DNA of 64,000 nucleotides from Candidatus Nitrosopelagicus sp. (GTDB taxonomy: Archaea; Thermoproteota; Nitrososphaeria; Nitrososphaerales; Nitrosopumilaceae): contig JAOJYB010000002.1 in the NCBI GenBank assembly GCA_028242535.1, positions 1-64,000 of the forward strand, in the 5' to 3' direction. The notes beneath the pieces are model-generated. The model was given only the letters and a program-made list of their open reading frames with translations, was not told the origin of the DNA and made no database searches. The position numbers and the translations under genes are program-made. Shown here piece by piece: positions 50,451 to 60,531 of the stretch. Numbering within the stretch: the first letter of the stretch is position 1; every line of letters begins with the position of its first letter.

Positions 50451-53400
50451 TTACTCGACTGCGATCCTTATTTTGAGGCCATCGATATCGTCATCTTTGT
50501 AATTCTTACATGATTCTGTGAAATCTACATTTTTGACTCTTATCAGAAATGCGATGTCATCTGTCTTATCTTTAATCAGATTAAGTGATTCTTGATCCAA
50601 TTCTAATATTGATGCCTTCTCCAAAATATCTGTAGGATTGAATCCTTTTTCTTTTCTTAAAGTTTGAATACGTCGTGCTAAGTCTTTAATCAATCCTTTT
50701 GCCATCATTTCGTTATCTCTTTCTAACGAAATAATAACAATTAGATTCTGTCTCTTTGCAAATTGGTATTTTTCCTTAACCTCAAAATCCACTATGAAAT
50801 CTTCTTTATCTAATACGACTAAATTGTCTCCAATCTGAAATGTATAACTGCCGTTGTCTCTCAATTCATTGATGATTAATTCTGGATCTGTCTCTGCAAA
50901 TATTTTTAATAGTTTTCCCATGTCTTGTTTTGCTTTTGGACCTATTGCACTTCTTTCTAACTCTATTTTAGGCATAACTGGCAATCCATTTTGTTTTAAT
51001 TCTAGATATTGTTCTATTCCTTCAGAATTATCAATCTCAAAAATTTTATAATTTTGAATATTCATTTGTGATTTTACAAGTTCTGAAAGTGACTCTAAAA
51101 CTTCTTTTTCACCTTTGTTTAAACAAATTAACGCTTGATTTAATGGCCATCTTCTCTTTAACTTGCCTTTCATTCTTGCAGCAGACGTTACAGAAACTGT
51201 TTCTTTTAACAAATCAAATGAAGTTTCAACTTTTTCATCAATTAATGATGAATCAACTTTAGGCCATGATTCAAGTAAAATATTTTCTTTTCCATGAAAT
51301 ATTGTTCTATACAAGTATTGAGAAGTAAATGGTGCAAATGGATGAATCAATATGTTAATCGCTTTCAAAGTTTTAGCAAGAATTGCATAAATTGTAAATC
51401 GTCTATCTTTTTTTGAATCATCCTCATCCCATAATTCTGATTTGATAATTGGAATGTAGATCTGACTAAGAGAATTTATCAAAAAGTCTTCAATAGCCTT
51501 TGCAGATTCATGAAATCTACATGAATCATTTGTTTCAGTAGTTCGTTCTATCATTCTTTGAAGCTTTGAAAGTAACCATACATCTGGTGGTGTTAACAAT
51601 TCTTTTTTCTTAGCCCATTCGATAGTATATTCTTGTAAATTGAATTTATCATATTCACTGTTTTGTTTGTAAAATGTATGTAGATGATATAATGTACTGA
51701 TTACTTGATATGGTCTTGACATTAATTCTTTGGTGCTAAAGTTTAATGGCTCAATTGGACTTGCTTTCCACATAAAATAAAATCGTACAAGATCTACTGG
51801 ATATTTTTCTAAAAGTTCTTTTGCATCTAATACATTGCCTTTACTCTTACTCATTTTATTTCCATTTTCATCTAAAACATGTCCTTGAAACAAAAATGAT
51901 TTGTAAGGCGAAACTGGTGCGTTGTTGTATATCACATTTTCAATTAGAAGCGTATATGCCCATCCTCTAGTTTGATCAATACCTTCTGTAAAAAATGGTG
52001 CTGGAATTTTTTCTTTGTATGTTGATTCATCTAAGGATGCAATTGGGGCTGCGCCACTATTATGCCATGTGTCAAGAACAAATTCCTCTCTTTGCATTAC
52101 CGCCTCACATTTCTTGCATTTGACTTTGATTTTATCAATCCATGGTCTATGTAATTCAAAATTCTCGCCATCTGGTAATTCTATTGCAGACTCGACAATT
52201 TCTTTTCTTGAAAACAATCTTTCCATATTTCCACACTCATCACATTTCCAAATCGGTATTGGACATCCCCAAAATCTTTCTCGAGATATACACCATGGAT
52301 GTTTTTCTTTAATAATTTCTAAGAATCTATTTTTTGGTTGATCAAAAAAGTATTCTACATCTTCAGCTGCTTTGATAGCTTTGTCTCCAAGCTTGTCAAG
52401 CATGTAAAAATATTCTCGACGGGCAAGCCATACCAATCTGTGATTACAACGCCAACATAATGGATATTTGTGCTTGATTTTCCCAATTCGCACTAGTGCG
52501 TTTCTATCTTTTACTGCCTGAACTAGTTTTTCATCAGCATCTCTAACAAAAAGTCCTGCATACTTTCCAGCATCTTCGGTAAATTTGACTTCATCATCAA
52601 TTGGACAGAAAATGGTAACGCCTCGTTTCATTGCAATATTATTATCTTCTTCTCCATTTGCTGGAGATAGGTGAACTAACCCACTACCTGCATTAACATC
52701 AACAAAGTTTTCTGCAACTGTGATATGATAATTATCTTGTTTTGCAATTTCTGCAAGTTTTGGTATCTCATCTAAGAGTGGATGTATGTATTTTTTACCT
52801 TCCATTTCAGTTCCCAAAAATGTCTTTTCAATTTTATAATTTTCAATTTTTACTTCTGTCATGAATTCTTCTAAACGTGTTTTTCCAACAATCCATATTT
52901 CATTTTCTACACGAACTTCTACATACTCTTCTTTTGGATTAAGACCTACCATTGCATCTGTTACAAGCGTAAATGGCATCGTTGTCCAAACAATTAAAAA
53001 TTTGTCTTCTTGTGCAAGTTTAACTTTATAATATAATGATGGATCTTTTACCATGTCATATCCTTGATTAACTTCAGAATGGCTTAATGATGTTTGGCAG
53101 CTTGGACAATATGCTACAACCCTAAACCCTTCAGTCATTATTCCATTTTCATATGCTTTTTTCATTAATTGCCATTCTTTTTCAATAAATTCATCTTTGT
53201 ATGTCCAGTATGCCTTTTCCTGATTAAGTGACATACCAATTAATTTATCAACTTCTACCCATTTTGTATGATATTTCTTTACAATCTCCTTGCACTCTGC
53301 AACTAGTTTTTCAATATCTTCTGTTGATCTGATATCACTTTTACCATTTTCATTTCCAAGTTCTTTTTCTGCTTGTAATTCTACCGGTAATCCTTGTGCA

Positions 53401-53651
53401 TCCCATCCGGCATTAAAAATGACTTTGTTTCCGGCCAAAACATTGTATCTATACCATAGATCTTTGAATACTCTACCTCTTAGATGTCCTGCATGTGGAA
53501 TCCCGTTCATTGTTGGAGGTCCCTCGATAAACATTATCTCATTTTTTTTATTCTCATCTTCTTGAATTAATCTTGAAATATCTTTGTCTTTCAAATCATC
53601 TTGCACATTTTTCTCGATTTGTTTAATATCAAAATTTTCTACAAGTTTCAT
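50451..53651 (-). CDS. ileS: Isoleucyl-tRNA synthetase
   Basis: 1066 aa; EGPPTMNGIPHAGHLRGRVFKD (HIGH region), KMSKSKGNV (KMSKS), GWDAQGLPVE. Confidence 0.97.
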   Translation of the reverse strand: MKLVENFDIKQIEKNVQDDLKDKDISRLIQEDENKKNEIMFIEGPPTMNGIPHAGHLRGRVFKDLWYRYNVLAGNKVIFNAGWDAQGLPVELQAEKELGNENGKSDIRSTEDIEKLVAECKEIVKKYHTKWVEVDKLIGMSLNQEKAYWTYKDEFIEKEWQLMKKAYENGIMTEGFRVVAYCPSCQTSLSHSEVNQGYDMVKDPSLYYKVKLAQEDKFLIVWTTMPFTLVTDAMVGLNPKEEYVEVRVENEIWIVGKTRLEEFMTEVKIENYKIEKTFLGTEMEGKKYIHPLLDEIPKLAEIAKQDNYHITVAENFVDVNAGSGLVHLSPANGEEDNNIAMKRGVTIFCPIDDEVKFTEDAGKYAGLFVRDADEKLVQAVKDRNALVRIGKIKHKYPLCWRCNHRLVWLARREYFYMLDKLGDKAIKAAEDVEYFFDQPKNRFLEIIKEKHPWCISRERFWGCPIPIWKCDECGNMERLFSRKEIVESAIELPDGENFELHRPWIDKIKVKCKKCEAVMQREEFVLDTWHNSGAAPIASLDESTYKEKIPAPFFTEGIDQTRGWAYTLLIENVIYNNAPVSPYKSFLFQGHVLDENGNKMSKSKGNVLDAKELLEKYPVDLVRFYFMWKASPIEPLNFSTKELMSRPYQVISTLYHLHTFYKQNSEYDKFNLQEYTIEWAKKKELLTPPDVWLLSKLQRMIERTTETNDSCRFHESAKAIEDFLINSLSQIYIPIIKSELWDEDDSKKDRRFTIYAILAKTLKAINILIHPFAPFTSQYLYRTIFHGKENILLESWPKVDSSLIDEKVETSFDLLKETVSVTSAARMKGKLKRRWPLNQALICLNKGEKEVLESLSELVKSQMNIQNYKIFEIDNSEGIEQYLELKQNGLPVMPKIELERSAIGPKAKQDMGKLLKIFAETDPELIINELRDNGSYTFQIGDNLVVLDKEDFIVDFEVKEKYQFAKRQNLIVIISLERDNEMMAKGLIKDLARRIQTLRKEKGFNPTDILEKASILELDQESLNLIKDKTDDIAFLIRVKNVDFTESCKNYKDDDIDGLKIRIAVE

Positions 53652-53722
53652 ATATCGTTTGAAAAGGTATTTCCTATAAAATCTCTTTGAGGAATATATA
53701 CTGGAATCTAGTTGAATAATTA

Positions 53723-54985
53723 TTGATTAATGTCTTAGTAGTAGGTGCTGGAGGACGCGAACACGCATTGTCCTGGAAATTATCTGCTTCTGATAAAATT
53801 GATCAAGTGTACACTGCCCCTGGAAATGGCGGTACTTCTCAAAATATTGAATTATCTGTTAATGATATTGAAGGATTGGCAAAATTTGCCCATGAGAAAA
53901 ATTGTTTTACTGTTGTTGGACCCGAAGATCCTCTTGCTGCAGGCATTGTAGATGCGTTCATTGAAAAAGGACTTCCTGTATTTGGACCTACTCAAAATGC
54001 CGCACAGCTAGAATCAAGTAAAATTTGGGCAAAAAAATTCATGAAAAGAAATTCTATACCTACTGCTGATTTTCAAATATTTGATGATGCAGAAAGAGCA
54101 AAAGATTTTGTGAAATCATATGAAAAACCTGTTGTCATAAAGGCCGATGGTCTTGCTGCTGGAAAAGGTGTAATCGTTTGTAAAAATAAAGATGAAGCTA
54201 ATGACGCAATTGATATAATCCTGACAAAAAAATCATTTGGAGATGCAGGATCAAAAATAATTATTGAAGAACGAATTGATGGAGTTGAAGCATCTTACAT
54301 TGCGTTATGTGATGGAAAAATTGGAATTCCTATGGCTACAAGTCAGGATCATAAACGAATTTTTGATAATGATGAAGGTCCAAACACTGGAGGCATGGGT
54401 GCGTATTCTCCTACTCCTATAATTGATGAAAAACTTGCATCTGAAATACAAGAAAAAATAATTGATAAAACAATTAATGCAATGCATCAGGAAGGAATTG
54501 ATTTTAAAGGATTTCTTTATGCTGGAATAATGATTAAAGATGGTATGCCATACGTTCTTGAATACAATGTTCGAATGGGTGATCCTGAATGTCAACCAAT
54601 TCTAATGCGTCTCGATTCTGATTTGTATGAGTATCTGCGTGCTTCATCTGAAGGAAGATTAAATGAGTTACCTGAAATATCCTGGAAAAATGATTATTCT
54701 GTATGTGTTGTATTGGCGTCTGATGGATATCCTGCATCCTATTCTACAGGTGACATAATTTCCGGATTTAATAATATTCCATCAAATTCATTTGTATTTC
54801 ATGCTGGAACAAAAAAACAAGATGATAAAATAATCTCTAATGGTGGTCGTGTTTTAGGAGTTACTGCATTAGGTTCTACCTTACAAAATGCAATCGATAA
54901 TGCATATGATGCATCTAAAAAAATACAATGGAAAAACAAGTATCAACGAAATGATATAGGAAAAAAAGGTCTTTCTAATTTATGA
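53723..54985 (+). CDS. purD: Phosphoribosylamine-glycine ligase
   Basis: VLVVGAGGREHALSWKL, VIKADGLAAGKGV, DHKRIFDNDEGPNTGGMGAYSP, RMGDPECQ. Confidence 0.97.
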   Translation: MINVLVVGAGGREHALSWKLSASDKIDQVYTAPGNGGTSQNIELSVNDIEGLAKFAHEKNCFTVVGPEDPLAAGIVDAFIEKGLPVFGPTQNAAQLESSKIWAKKFMKRNSIPTADFQIFDDAERAKDFVKSYEKPVVIKADGLAAGKGVIVCKNKDEANDAIDIILTKKSFGDAGSKIIIEERIDGVEASYIALCDGKIGIPMATSQDHKRIFDNDEGPNTGGMGAYSPTPIIDEKLASEIQEKIIDKTINAMHQEGIDFKGFLYAGIMIKDGMPYVLEYNVRMGDPECQPILMRLDSDLYEYLRASSEGRLNELPEISWKNDYSVCVVLASDGYPASYSTGDIISGFNNIPSNSFVFHAGTKKQDDKIISNGGRVLGVTALGSTLQNAIDNAYDASKKIQWKNKYQRNDIGKKGLSNL

Positions 54986-55540
54986 TGTTTTAATAACATC
55001 TTTCTCTGTAATTATCCAATCCATTTTGATATCTTGCGCTGAAACTGGAATTGACTTGACAATTTGTTTTGAATATGAAAGTGCAATCTTAATTGCATTG
55101 TCTTCTACAAGATATTTATCATAAAACCCTTGTCCATACCCAATTCTATTTCCTTCATTGTCTAATCCTACACATGGAACTAAAATTACATCGTGTTTTT
55201 CCTGAATTGGCGCATTATCTTTTGGTTCTGGTATGTCAAATTCACCTTTTCCTAATTTTGATAAATCATCAACTATTCTAAATGACATAGTATTGTTTGA
55301 AATTATTGGTAATGAAACACTCTTTTTTTCATTTAATAGATGAGACATTAATTCAACGGTTTGTACTTCACTTCCTATTGAATAATAACATCCGACAGAC
55401 TCTGCCTCTGAAATTACTTTTGTTTTCATTAACTTTGATACAATCTTCTCACTGTGGATCTCCATCAAATCAAATGATGTTGAATCTCTTTTTTCTAAAA
55501 GATGCTTACGTAAAGCAGCTTTTTCAGGATTTGATGTCAA
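54980..55540 (-). CDS. 5-formyltetrahydrofolate cyclo-ligase family protein
   Basis: DVILVPCVGLDNEGNRIGYGQGFYDKYL. Confidence 0.92.
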   Translation of the reverse strand: MTSNPEKAALRKHLLEKRDSTSFDLMEIHSEKIVSKLMKTKVISEAESVGCYYSIGSEVQTVELMSHLLNEKKSVSLPIISNNTMSFRIVDDLSKLGKGEFDIPEPKDNAPIQEKHDVILVPCVGLDNEGNRIGYGQGFYDKYLVEDNAIKIALSYSKQIVKSIPVSAQDIKMDWIITEKDVIKTS

Positions 55541-56408
55541 TTCCCTTTGATATTGCAGCTGCAGTTACAGTATTTTTTAAAAGCATGGCAACTGTCATTG
55601 GTCCTACTCCCCCTGGAACTGGCGATGCGAATGAAGTTTTTTCAATAATTTCTGAATAATCTGCATCTCCTGATAATTTTCCATCATGTCTTGTAGTTGC
55701 AACATCAATTACTACTGCACCTTCTTTTATCATATCTGGTGTAAGCTTGAAAATCGCTCTATTACCAACTCCTGTTATTACGATATCTGAATTCAAACAA
55801 ATTTTCTTTAGATCTTTTGTCTTTGAATGACATGTAGTTACAGTTGCGTTGTTTTGCAACAATAGATGATAAAGTGGTTTACCTACTAAATTACTTCTGT
55901 TAATAATTACAACATTTTTTCCTTCTAATTCAATATTGTAATATTTGCACATCTCAATAATTCCTGAAGGTGTACATGCCACTAACACTGCTTTTCCAAT
56001 TGATAAAAGTCCAACATTTGGTGGTGTTAAACCATCCACATCTTTTTCAGGTAAAATTTGTGTTGTTGTAATGAATTCATTGAGGTGAGATGGAAGTGGT
56101 AATTGTACCAAAATACCATGAACTGTCTCATCTTGATTTAATTCTTCAATTAATTTGTTTAATCCTGCTTGTGTAATTTCTGCTGTTGGTGTATGATCCT
56201 TTGTTAATATTCCAACGTCTTCACATGCTTTGTGTTTATTTCTCACATAAGTTGCAGAAGCTTGATTATCCCCTACAAGTACTGTTGCAAGACACGGTGT
56301 AATTCCTTTTGCTTTTAAATCATTCACAATATCTTTAACTTGTAATCTGATACTTTTTGCAACTTCCAATCCATCAATTTTAACTCCTGTCAATGTTGCT
56401 AAATTCAC
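55524..56408 (-). CDS. folD: Methylenetetrahydrofolate dehydrogenase/cyclohydrolase
   Basis: VLVGDNQASATYVRNKHKAC, VQLPLPSHLN, PEKDVDGL, NRSNLVGKPL, PVPGGVGPMTVAMLL. Confidence 0.97.
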   Translation of the reverse strand: MNLATLTGVKIDGLEVAKSIRLQVKDIVNDLKAKGITPCLATVLVGDNQASATYVRNKHKACEDVGILTKDHTPTAEITQAGLNKLIEELNQDETVHGILVQLPLPSHLNEFITTTQILPEKDVDGLTPPNVGLLSIGKAVLVACTPSGIIEMCKYYNIELEGKNVVIINRSNLVGKPLYHLLLQNNATVTTCHSKTKDLKKICLNSDIVITGVGNRAIFKLTPDMIKEGAVVIDVATTRHDGKLSGDADYSEIIEKTSFASPVPGGVGPMTVAMLLKNTVTAAAISKGIDIKS

Positions 56409-56478
56409 AAAGCAAGTAATAAATCCTTGATTATAAAATCACAGAAAAGAAATTATTGGGTAAACAAAAATTATTGGT

Positions 56479-56763
56479 ATGTTCATTGCAATTGTAGATG
56501 TCAGTCTAAAAGAAGAGAAAATATCTGAATTTAAGACCTGGATAACTGAATCAAACAAAATGCTGTCAAAATTTGACGGATTTATTTCACGGCGCCTTCT
56601 TGAGGGTGAAGATGGTTCAAAAAGAATAATGGTTGAATTTGAAAATATTGAATTATTTAGAAAAATGCATCAGAGTCCTGAACATCAGAATTTTCATAGT
56701 GAATTGGAGGTTTTTATGGCGAAACCTCCTCAACGTCAATTCTATCATGTAGTTGCTGAATAA
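56479..56763 (+). CDS. ABM-domain (antibiotic biosynthesis monooxygenase-like) protein
   Basis: FKTWITESNKMLSKFDGFISRRLLEGEDGSKRIMVEFEN. Confidence 0.8.
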   Translation: MFIAIVDVSLKEEKISEFKTWITESNKMLSKFDGFISRRLLEGEDGSKRIMVEFENIELFRKMHQSPEHQNFHSELEVFMAKPPQRQFYHVVAE

Positions 56764-57085
56764 TATGAAATTTGAATATAACACACTTGACTACCTTCGC
56801 AAAATAGATGATGGAAACTCATATTTCCACACTTTTCTAAATGTAAACACTCTTGCAGCAGGAGTTTTAATCTTAAAACCCGATGAAGAAGATACACAAC
56901 TTCCTCATGATTCTGATGAAATGTATTATATTTTAGAAGGAGATGGATTTCTGAAAATAAAAAATAAGAATTACTCTTTAAAAAAAGGAAAAGCATTCTT
57001 TGTACCAAAAAATACGGAACATTATTTTTTTGGAAATAAGAAAAAATTAAGTGTTCTTTATTTTTTTAGCGGACCTGATAATTAA
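56753..57085 (+). CDS. Cupin-domain protein (likely start 56764)
   Basis: LPHDSDEMYYILEGDGFLKIKNKNYSLKKGKAFFVPKNTEHYF. Confidence 0.88.
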   Translation: MLNNMKFEYNTLDYLRKIDDGNSYFHTFLNVNTLAAGVLILKPDEEDTQLPHDSDEMYYILEGDGFLKIKNKNYSLKKGKAFFVPKNTEHYFFGNKKKLSVLYFFSGPDN

Positions 57086-57723
57086 TCTTGAATCTTCACT
57101 TTTCTTCCCTTGATCAAGATCTTCTTTCTAGCAAAAAGTTCTACTGCCTTTGGATAAATCTGATGTTCTTTTGAAAGAATCTTCTTTGAAAGTGTTTTCT
57201 CTGTATCCCTATTGCTTACTTTGACAATCTCTTGTAAAATTATTGGTCCCGTGTCAACCCCTTCATCAACAAAATGAACCGTACATCCAGAAAATTTAAC
57301 TCCAAATCTAATTGCTTGTTTTTGTGCATTTAGTCCTGGAAATGCTGGAAGGATTGCAGGATGAATGTTTAAAATTTTATTTTTATACTTTTTAATGAAA
57401 TGTGGACTAACAATTCTCATAAACCCTGCTAAACACACTAGTCCATTTGTAGGTGTAACTTTGTATTTTCTTAAAATGGAGATTATTTCTTTATCATATT
57501 GCTGTCTTTTGCCTTTGTAATTGGCACTATCAATTATCTCTGTTTGAACTCCAAGTTTTTTTGCAATTGCTAACCCTTTTGCATTTGGTTTGTCTGAAAT
57601 AACTACCGCGGGATTTATTGGAATCTTTCGTTTTTTTATTGCGCTAAGGATTGATTCCATATTACTCCCTCTTCCAGAAATTAGAATTCCTAACTGTAGC
57701 AATAACTGTATTTTATTTCTCAT
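57082..57723 (-). CDS. purN: Phosphoribosylglycinamide formyltransferase
   Basis: LISGRGSNMESIL, LAGFMRIVSPHFIKKYKNKILNIHPAILPAFPG, GCTVHFVDEGVDTGPII. Confidence 0.96.
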   Translation of the reverse strand: MRNKIQLLLQLGILISGRGSNMESILSAIKKRKIPINPAVVISDKPNAKGLAIAKKLGVQTEIIDSANYKGKRQQYDKEIISILRKYKVTPTNGLVCLAGFMRIVSPHFIKKYKNKILNIHPAILPAFPGLNAQKQAIRFGVKFSGCTVHFVDEGVDTGPIILQEIVKVSNRDTEKTLSKKILSKEHQIYPKAVELFARKKILIKGRKVKIQD

Positions 57724-57798
57724 GAAAATAAAGCATTGGATTGTAAAGTGAACCCAAGTTGAAAGAAAACTTATCTTATCAAGTAATTCTAGTTAATT

Positions 57799-57879
57799 AT
57801 GGGAATAGTATCAAAAATTATGATTTTAGGAGGCGTATTTGTTCTCTTCTATGGTGTATTTACAATGATTGGTGTCTAA
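57799..57879 (+). CDS. Candidate single-TM microprotein (26 aa), not in ORF track
   Basis: Read manually: MGIVSKIMILGGVFVLFYGVFTMIGV*. Confidence 0.4.
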   Translation: MGIVSKIMILGGVFVLFYGVFTMIGV

Positions 57880-57976
57880 TTATGCAAGTTTTTTCTATAA
57901 ATAGAACTTGAATTGTTTGTTTGTTAACATTTTGCAAAACTTGCAATTTATAATCAAAACTTTATGAAATAATATA

Positions 57977-58954
57977 TTGAGAAATATTCGACTGACAAAA
58001 AATGGTATTGAATGTACGAATTCCACCTCTACTGTATATCTAGATCCAAAAAAAATACAAAATGAAGGTGTACATTTTGTTTCTCATGCCCATATTGACC
58101 ATCTGCCAAATGGTGGTGATGGCACTATCTTATCTTCTACTGAAACCAATAAAATTGCAGAATTACGAGGCTTTACCCTCAAAAACTCTGTTTCCACACT
58201 AGAACATTTCACTCTTGTAGACAGTGGTCATATTTTTGGTTCCAAGGGGCTTCTCTTTGATGATATTTTTTACACTGGAGATATCTCCACACGAGACCGT
58301 GGTTTTCTAAATGGTGCAAAAATCCCTAAATGTAAAACTCTAATAACTGAATGTACATTTGGATTGCCTGAATTTGTTCTTCCTCCTGTTATTGAAATTG
58401 TTAAACAAGTAAACGAAATAATTGCTAATTTGTATTCTAAAGGAAAACCTGTACTTCTTCTTGGATATGAATTAGGAAAAGCACAAACACTATCTCAATT
58501 ATTTAGTGACTGGGATCCAATCTATTATCATGACTCTGTAAAAAGGATGAATGACTTGCATCGTTCAATGGGTGTTCCGCTAAAAAATTCTTTAGGCCAT
58601 ACAGAAGCTGAATCAAAAGGACTTTTAGATAAAAAACCTTGGGTGATGGTTGCACCAATGATGAGTGCAAAAAATAATTTTATCAAACACATGAAATCAA
58701 AATATGGTGCTATAACAATTGGATTTAGTGGATGGGCAAACTCCAAAAAATCTGGTTTCACAAGAGGGACTGATTATTCTATGCCTCTAAGTGATCATTG
58801 TGATTATGATGAATTAATTCATCTTGTCAAACAATCTGAGGCTGAGAAAATTTACACAATTCATGGATTTGTTAATGAATTTGCTATGGATTTGAATAAA
58901 CTAGGATTTTCTGCTCAACCCTTACGCGAAATCTCTTTGGATAATTTTTGTTAA
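57977..58954 (+). CDS. MBL-fold RNA/DNA-processing exonuclease-like protein (TTG start)
   Basis: FVSHAHIDHLPNGG, YTGDISTRDRGFL, LSDHCDYDEL. Confidence 0.85.
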   Translation: MRNIRLTKNGIECTNSTSTVYLDPKKIQNEGVHFVSHAHIDHLPNGGDGTILSSTETNKIAELRGFTLKNSVSTLEHFTLVDSGHIFGSKGLLFDDIFYTGDISTRDRGFLNGAKIPKCKTLITECTFGLPEFVLPPVIEIVKQVNEIIANLYSKGKPVLLLGYELGKAQTLSQLFSDWDPIYYHDSVKRMNDLHRSMGVPLKNSLGHTEAESKGLLDKKPWVMVAPMMSAKNNFIKHMKSKYGAITIGFSGWANSKKSGFTRGTDYSMPLSDHCDYDELIHLVKQSEAEKIYTIHGFVNEFAMDLNKLGFSAQPLREISLDNFC

Positions 58955-60531
58955 TCAAATTTTCTTAAACTTCTATTATATGCTACTCCAAACCTATGTG
59001 TTTCATCTCTTGCATGTTGTAAAATTTTTATTGAATCCTTACTTTTTGCTATGACTATAGATCTTGTTCTCTTTGGAACAAAAATCTCTTCATTTTCTTT
59101 TGCAAGTGATATGCATGGAATTTCTACACTTACCTCATTCAGAGCTGACATTGCAGCACTTAGCTGACCTTTTCCGCCATCTATTAAAATTAAATCTGGA
59201 AATTCACTTTTTTCTTTTTTCAATCGCCAGTATCTTCTTCCTACGATTTCATTAATCATTGCAAAATCATCTCTACCTGTAACTGTCTTAATTTTGAATT
59301 TTCTATATCCTGATTTGTCAGGTTTTGCATCAACAAATCTTGCCATGGAGCCAACTGCATATTCATCACCATGATTTGATATGTCAAAGCATTCTATTAT
59401 GCGTGGGATTGTAGGTAGTTTGAGAATATCTCTTAATTCTATTAATCCTGGGACTGCATTTTTATTTTGTATTAGTTCGATATTTCGGAGTATCAGTGCT
59501 ATCATCTTTTTTCGTTTTCCTTTATCACCAAGGATGATTTTAACCGGAAATCCTGCCCTATCTGTTAGTGCTTTTGTGAGTGATTCTTTTTCATTAATTT
59601 CTTCACTTATAACAATCGTTTTTGGAATCTGATGTGTTGTATAATATTGATATAAGAAATTTGTAAAATTATTATCTCCGATTAAATCAAATGAAAATTT
59701 TTCACTATCTCTAATTACTCCATGTGTCTGTCTAAATGTCATTACAATGGCATCTTGTTTTCCAAACTTTATACCAAAATACTCTTCATCTAATTTCTTT
59801 GTATCTTCCATTTTCTTTCCTGAATCAATACTACCTAGTCTCTGAAGCGTATCTCTAATTTCTATAGCTCTCTCAAATTGTTCTGAACTTGATGCATCTT
59901 CCATTTGTTTTTGTAATTTTTTAGTAAATTCCTTCATCTGCTGTTTACTTTTTAAAATTGATTCTAAATTTGAAATATTCCCGTTGTATTCTTTTGCTGC
60001 CGATTTAAATTCACACGGGCCATCACAGTTTCCTATGTGATATTCTAAACATACTTTTTTTGGTAATGTTTTACAAATTCTTACTTTGAATGATTTACGT
60101 AAGGATCCTATGGTTAATAATTTTGAACTTCCTTTAGTAAATGGACCAAAAATTTTTCCTTTTCCTAAAAAATCTCCATTACGTGTACGTCTAGCAACTA
60201 ATAATCTTGGAAATTTTTCATCTGTAATTCGAAGATATGTGTATCTTTGCTGATCTTTTAATTCAATATTGTATGTCGGTCTATATCTCTTAATCATATT
60301 AGATTCAAGCAAAAATGCTTCACTTTCATTGTCTGTTAATACAAATTCAATGTCTGCAATTTTTGAAACTAATTTTTGCGTTTTATAATTTTGATTTTTC
60401 AAAAAATATGATTTAACCCGATTCTTCAAGTTTTTTGCTTTACCGATATAGATTATCTCTCCTTTCGAATCTTTCATTAAATAAATTCCAGGTTCTTCTG
60501 GTATGGTGATTTTTGATATCTCAAATATCAT
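58951..60531 (-). CDS. uvrC: Excinuclease ABC subunit C
   Basis: GIY-YIG domain (PGIYLMKDSKGEIIYIGKAKNLKNRVKSYF), ECFDISNHGDEYAVGSMARFVDAKPDKSGYRKFKI. Confidence 0.97.
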   Translation of the reverse strand: MIFEISKITIPEEPGIYLMKDSKGEIIYIGKAKNLKNRVKSYFLKNQNYKTQKLVSKIADIEFVLTDNESEAFLLESNMIKRYRPTYNIELKDQQRYTYLRITDEKFPRLLVARRTRNGDFLGKGKIFGPFTKGSSKLLTIGSLRKSFKVRICKTLPKKVCLEYHIGNCDGPCEFKSAAKEYNGNISNLESILKSKQQMKEFTKKLQKQMEDASSSEQFERAIEIRDTLQRLGSIDSGKKMEDTKKLDEEYFGIKFGKQDAIVMTFRQTHGVIRDSEKFSFDLIGDNNFTNFLYQYYTTHQIPKTIVISEEINEKESLTKALTDRAGFPVKIILGDKGKRKKMIALILRNIELIQNKNAVPGLIELRDILKLPTIPRIIECFDISNHGDEYAVGSMARFVDAKPDKSGYRKFKIKTVTGRDDFAMINEIVGRRYWRLKKEKSEFPDLILIDGGKGQLSAAMSALNEVSVEIPCISLAKENEEIFVPKRTRSIVIAKSKDSIKILQHARDETHRFGVAYNRSLRKFD

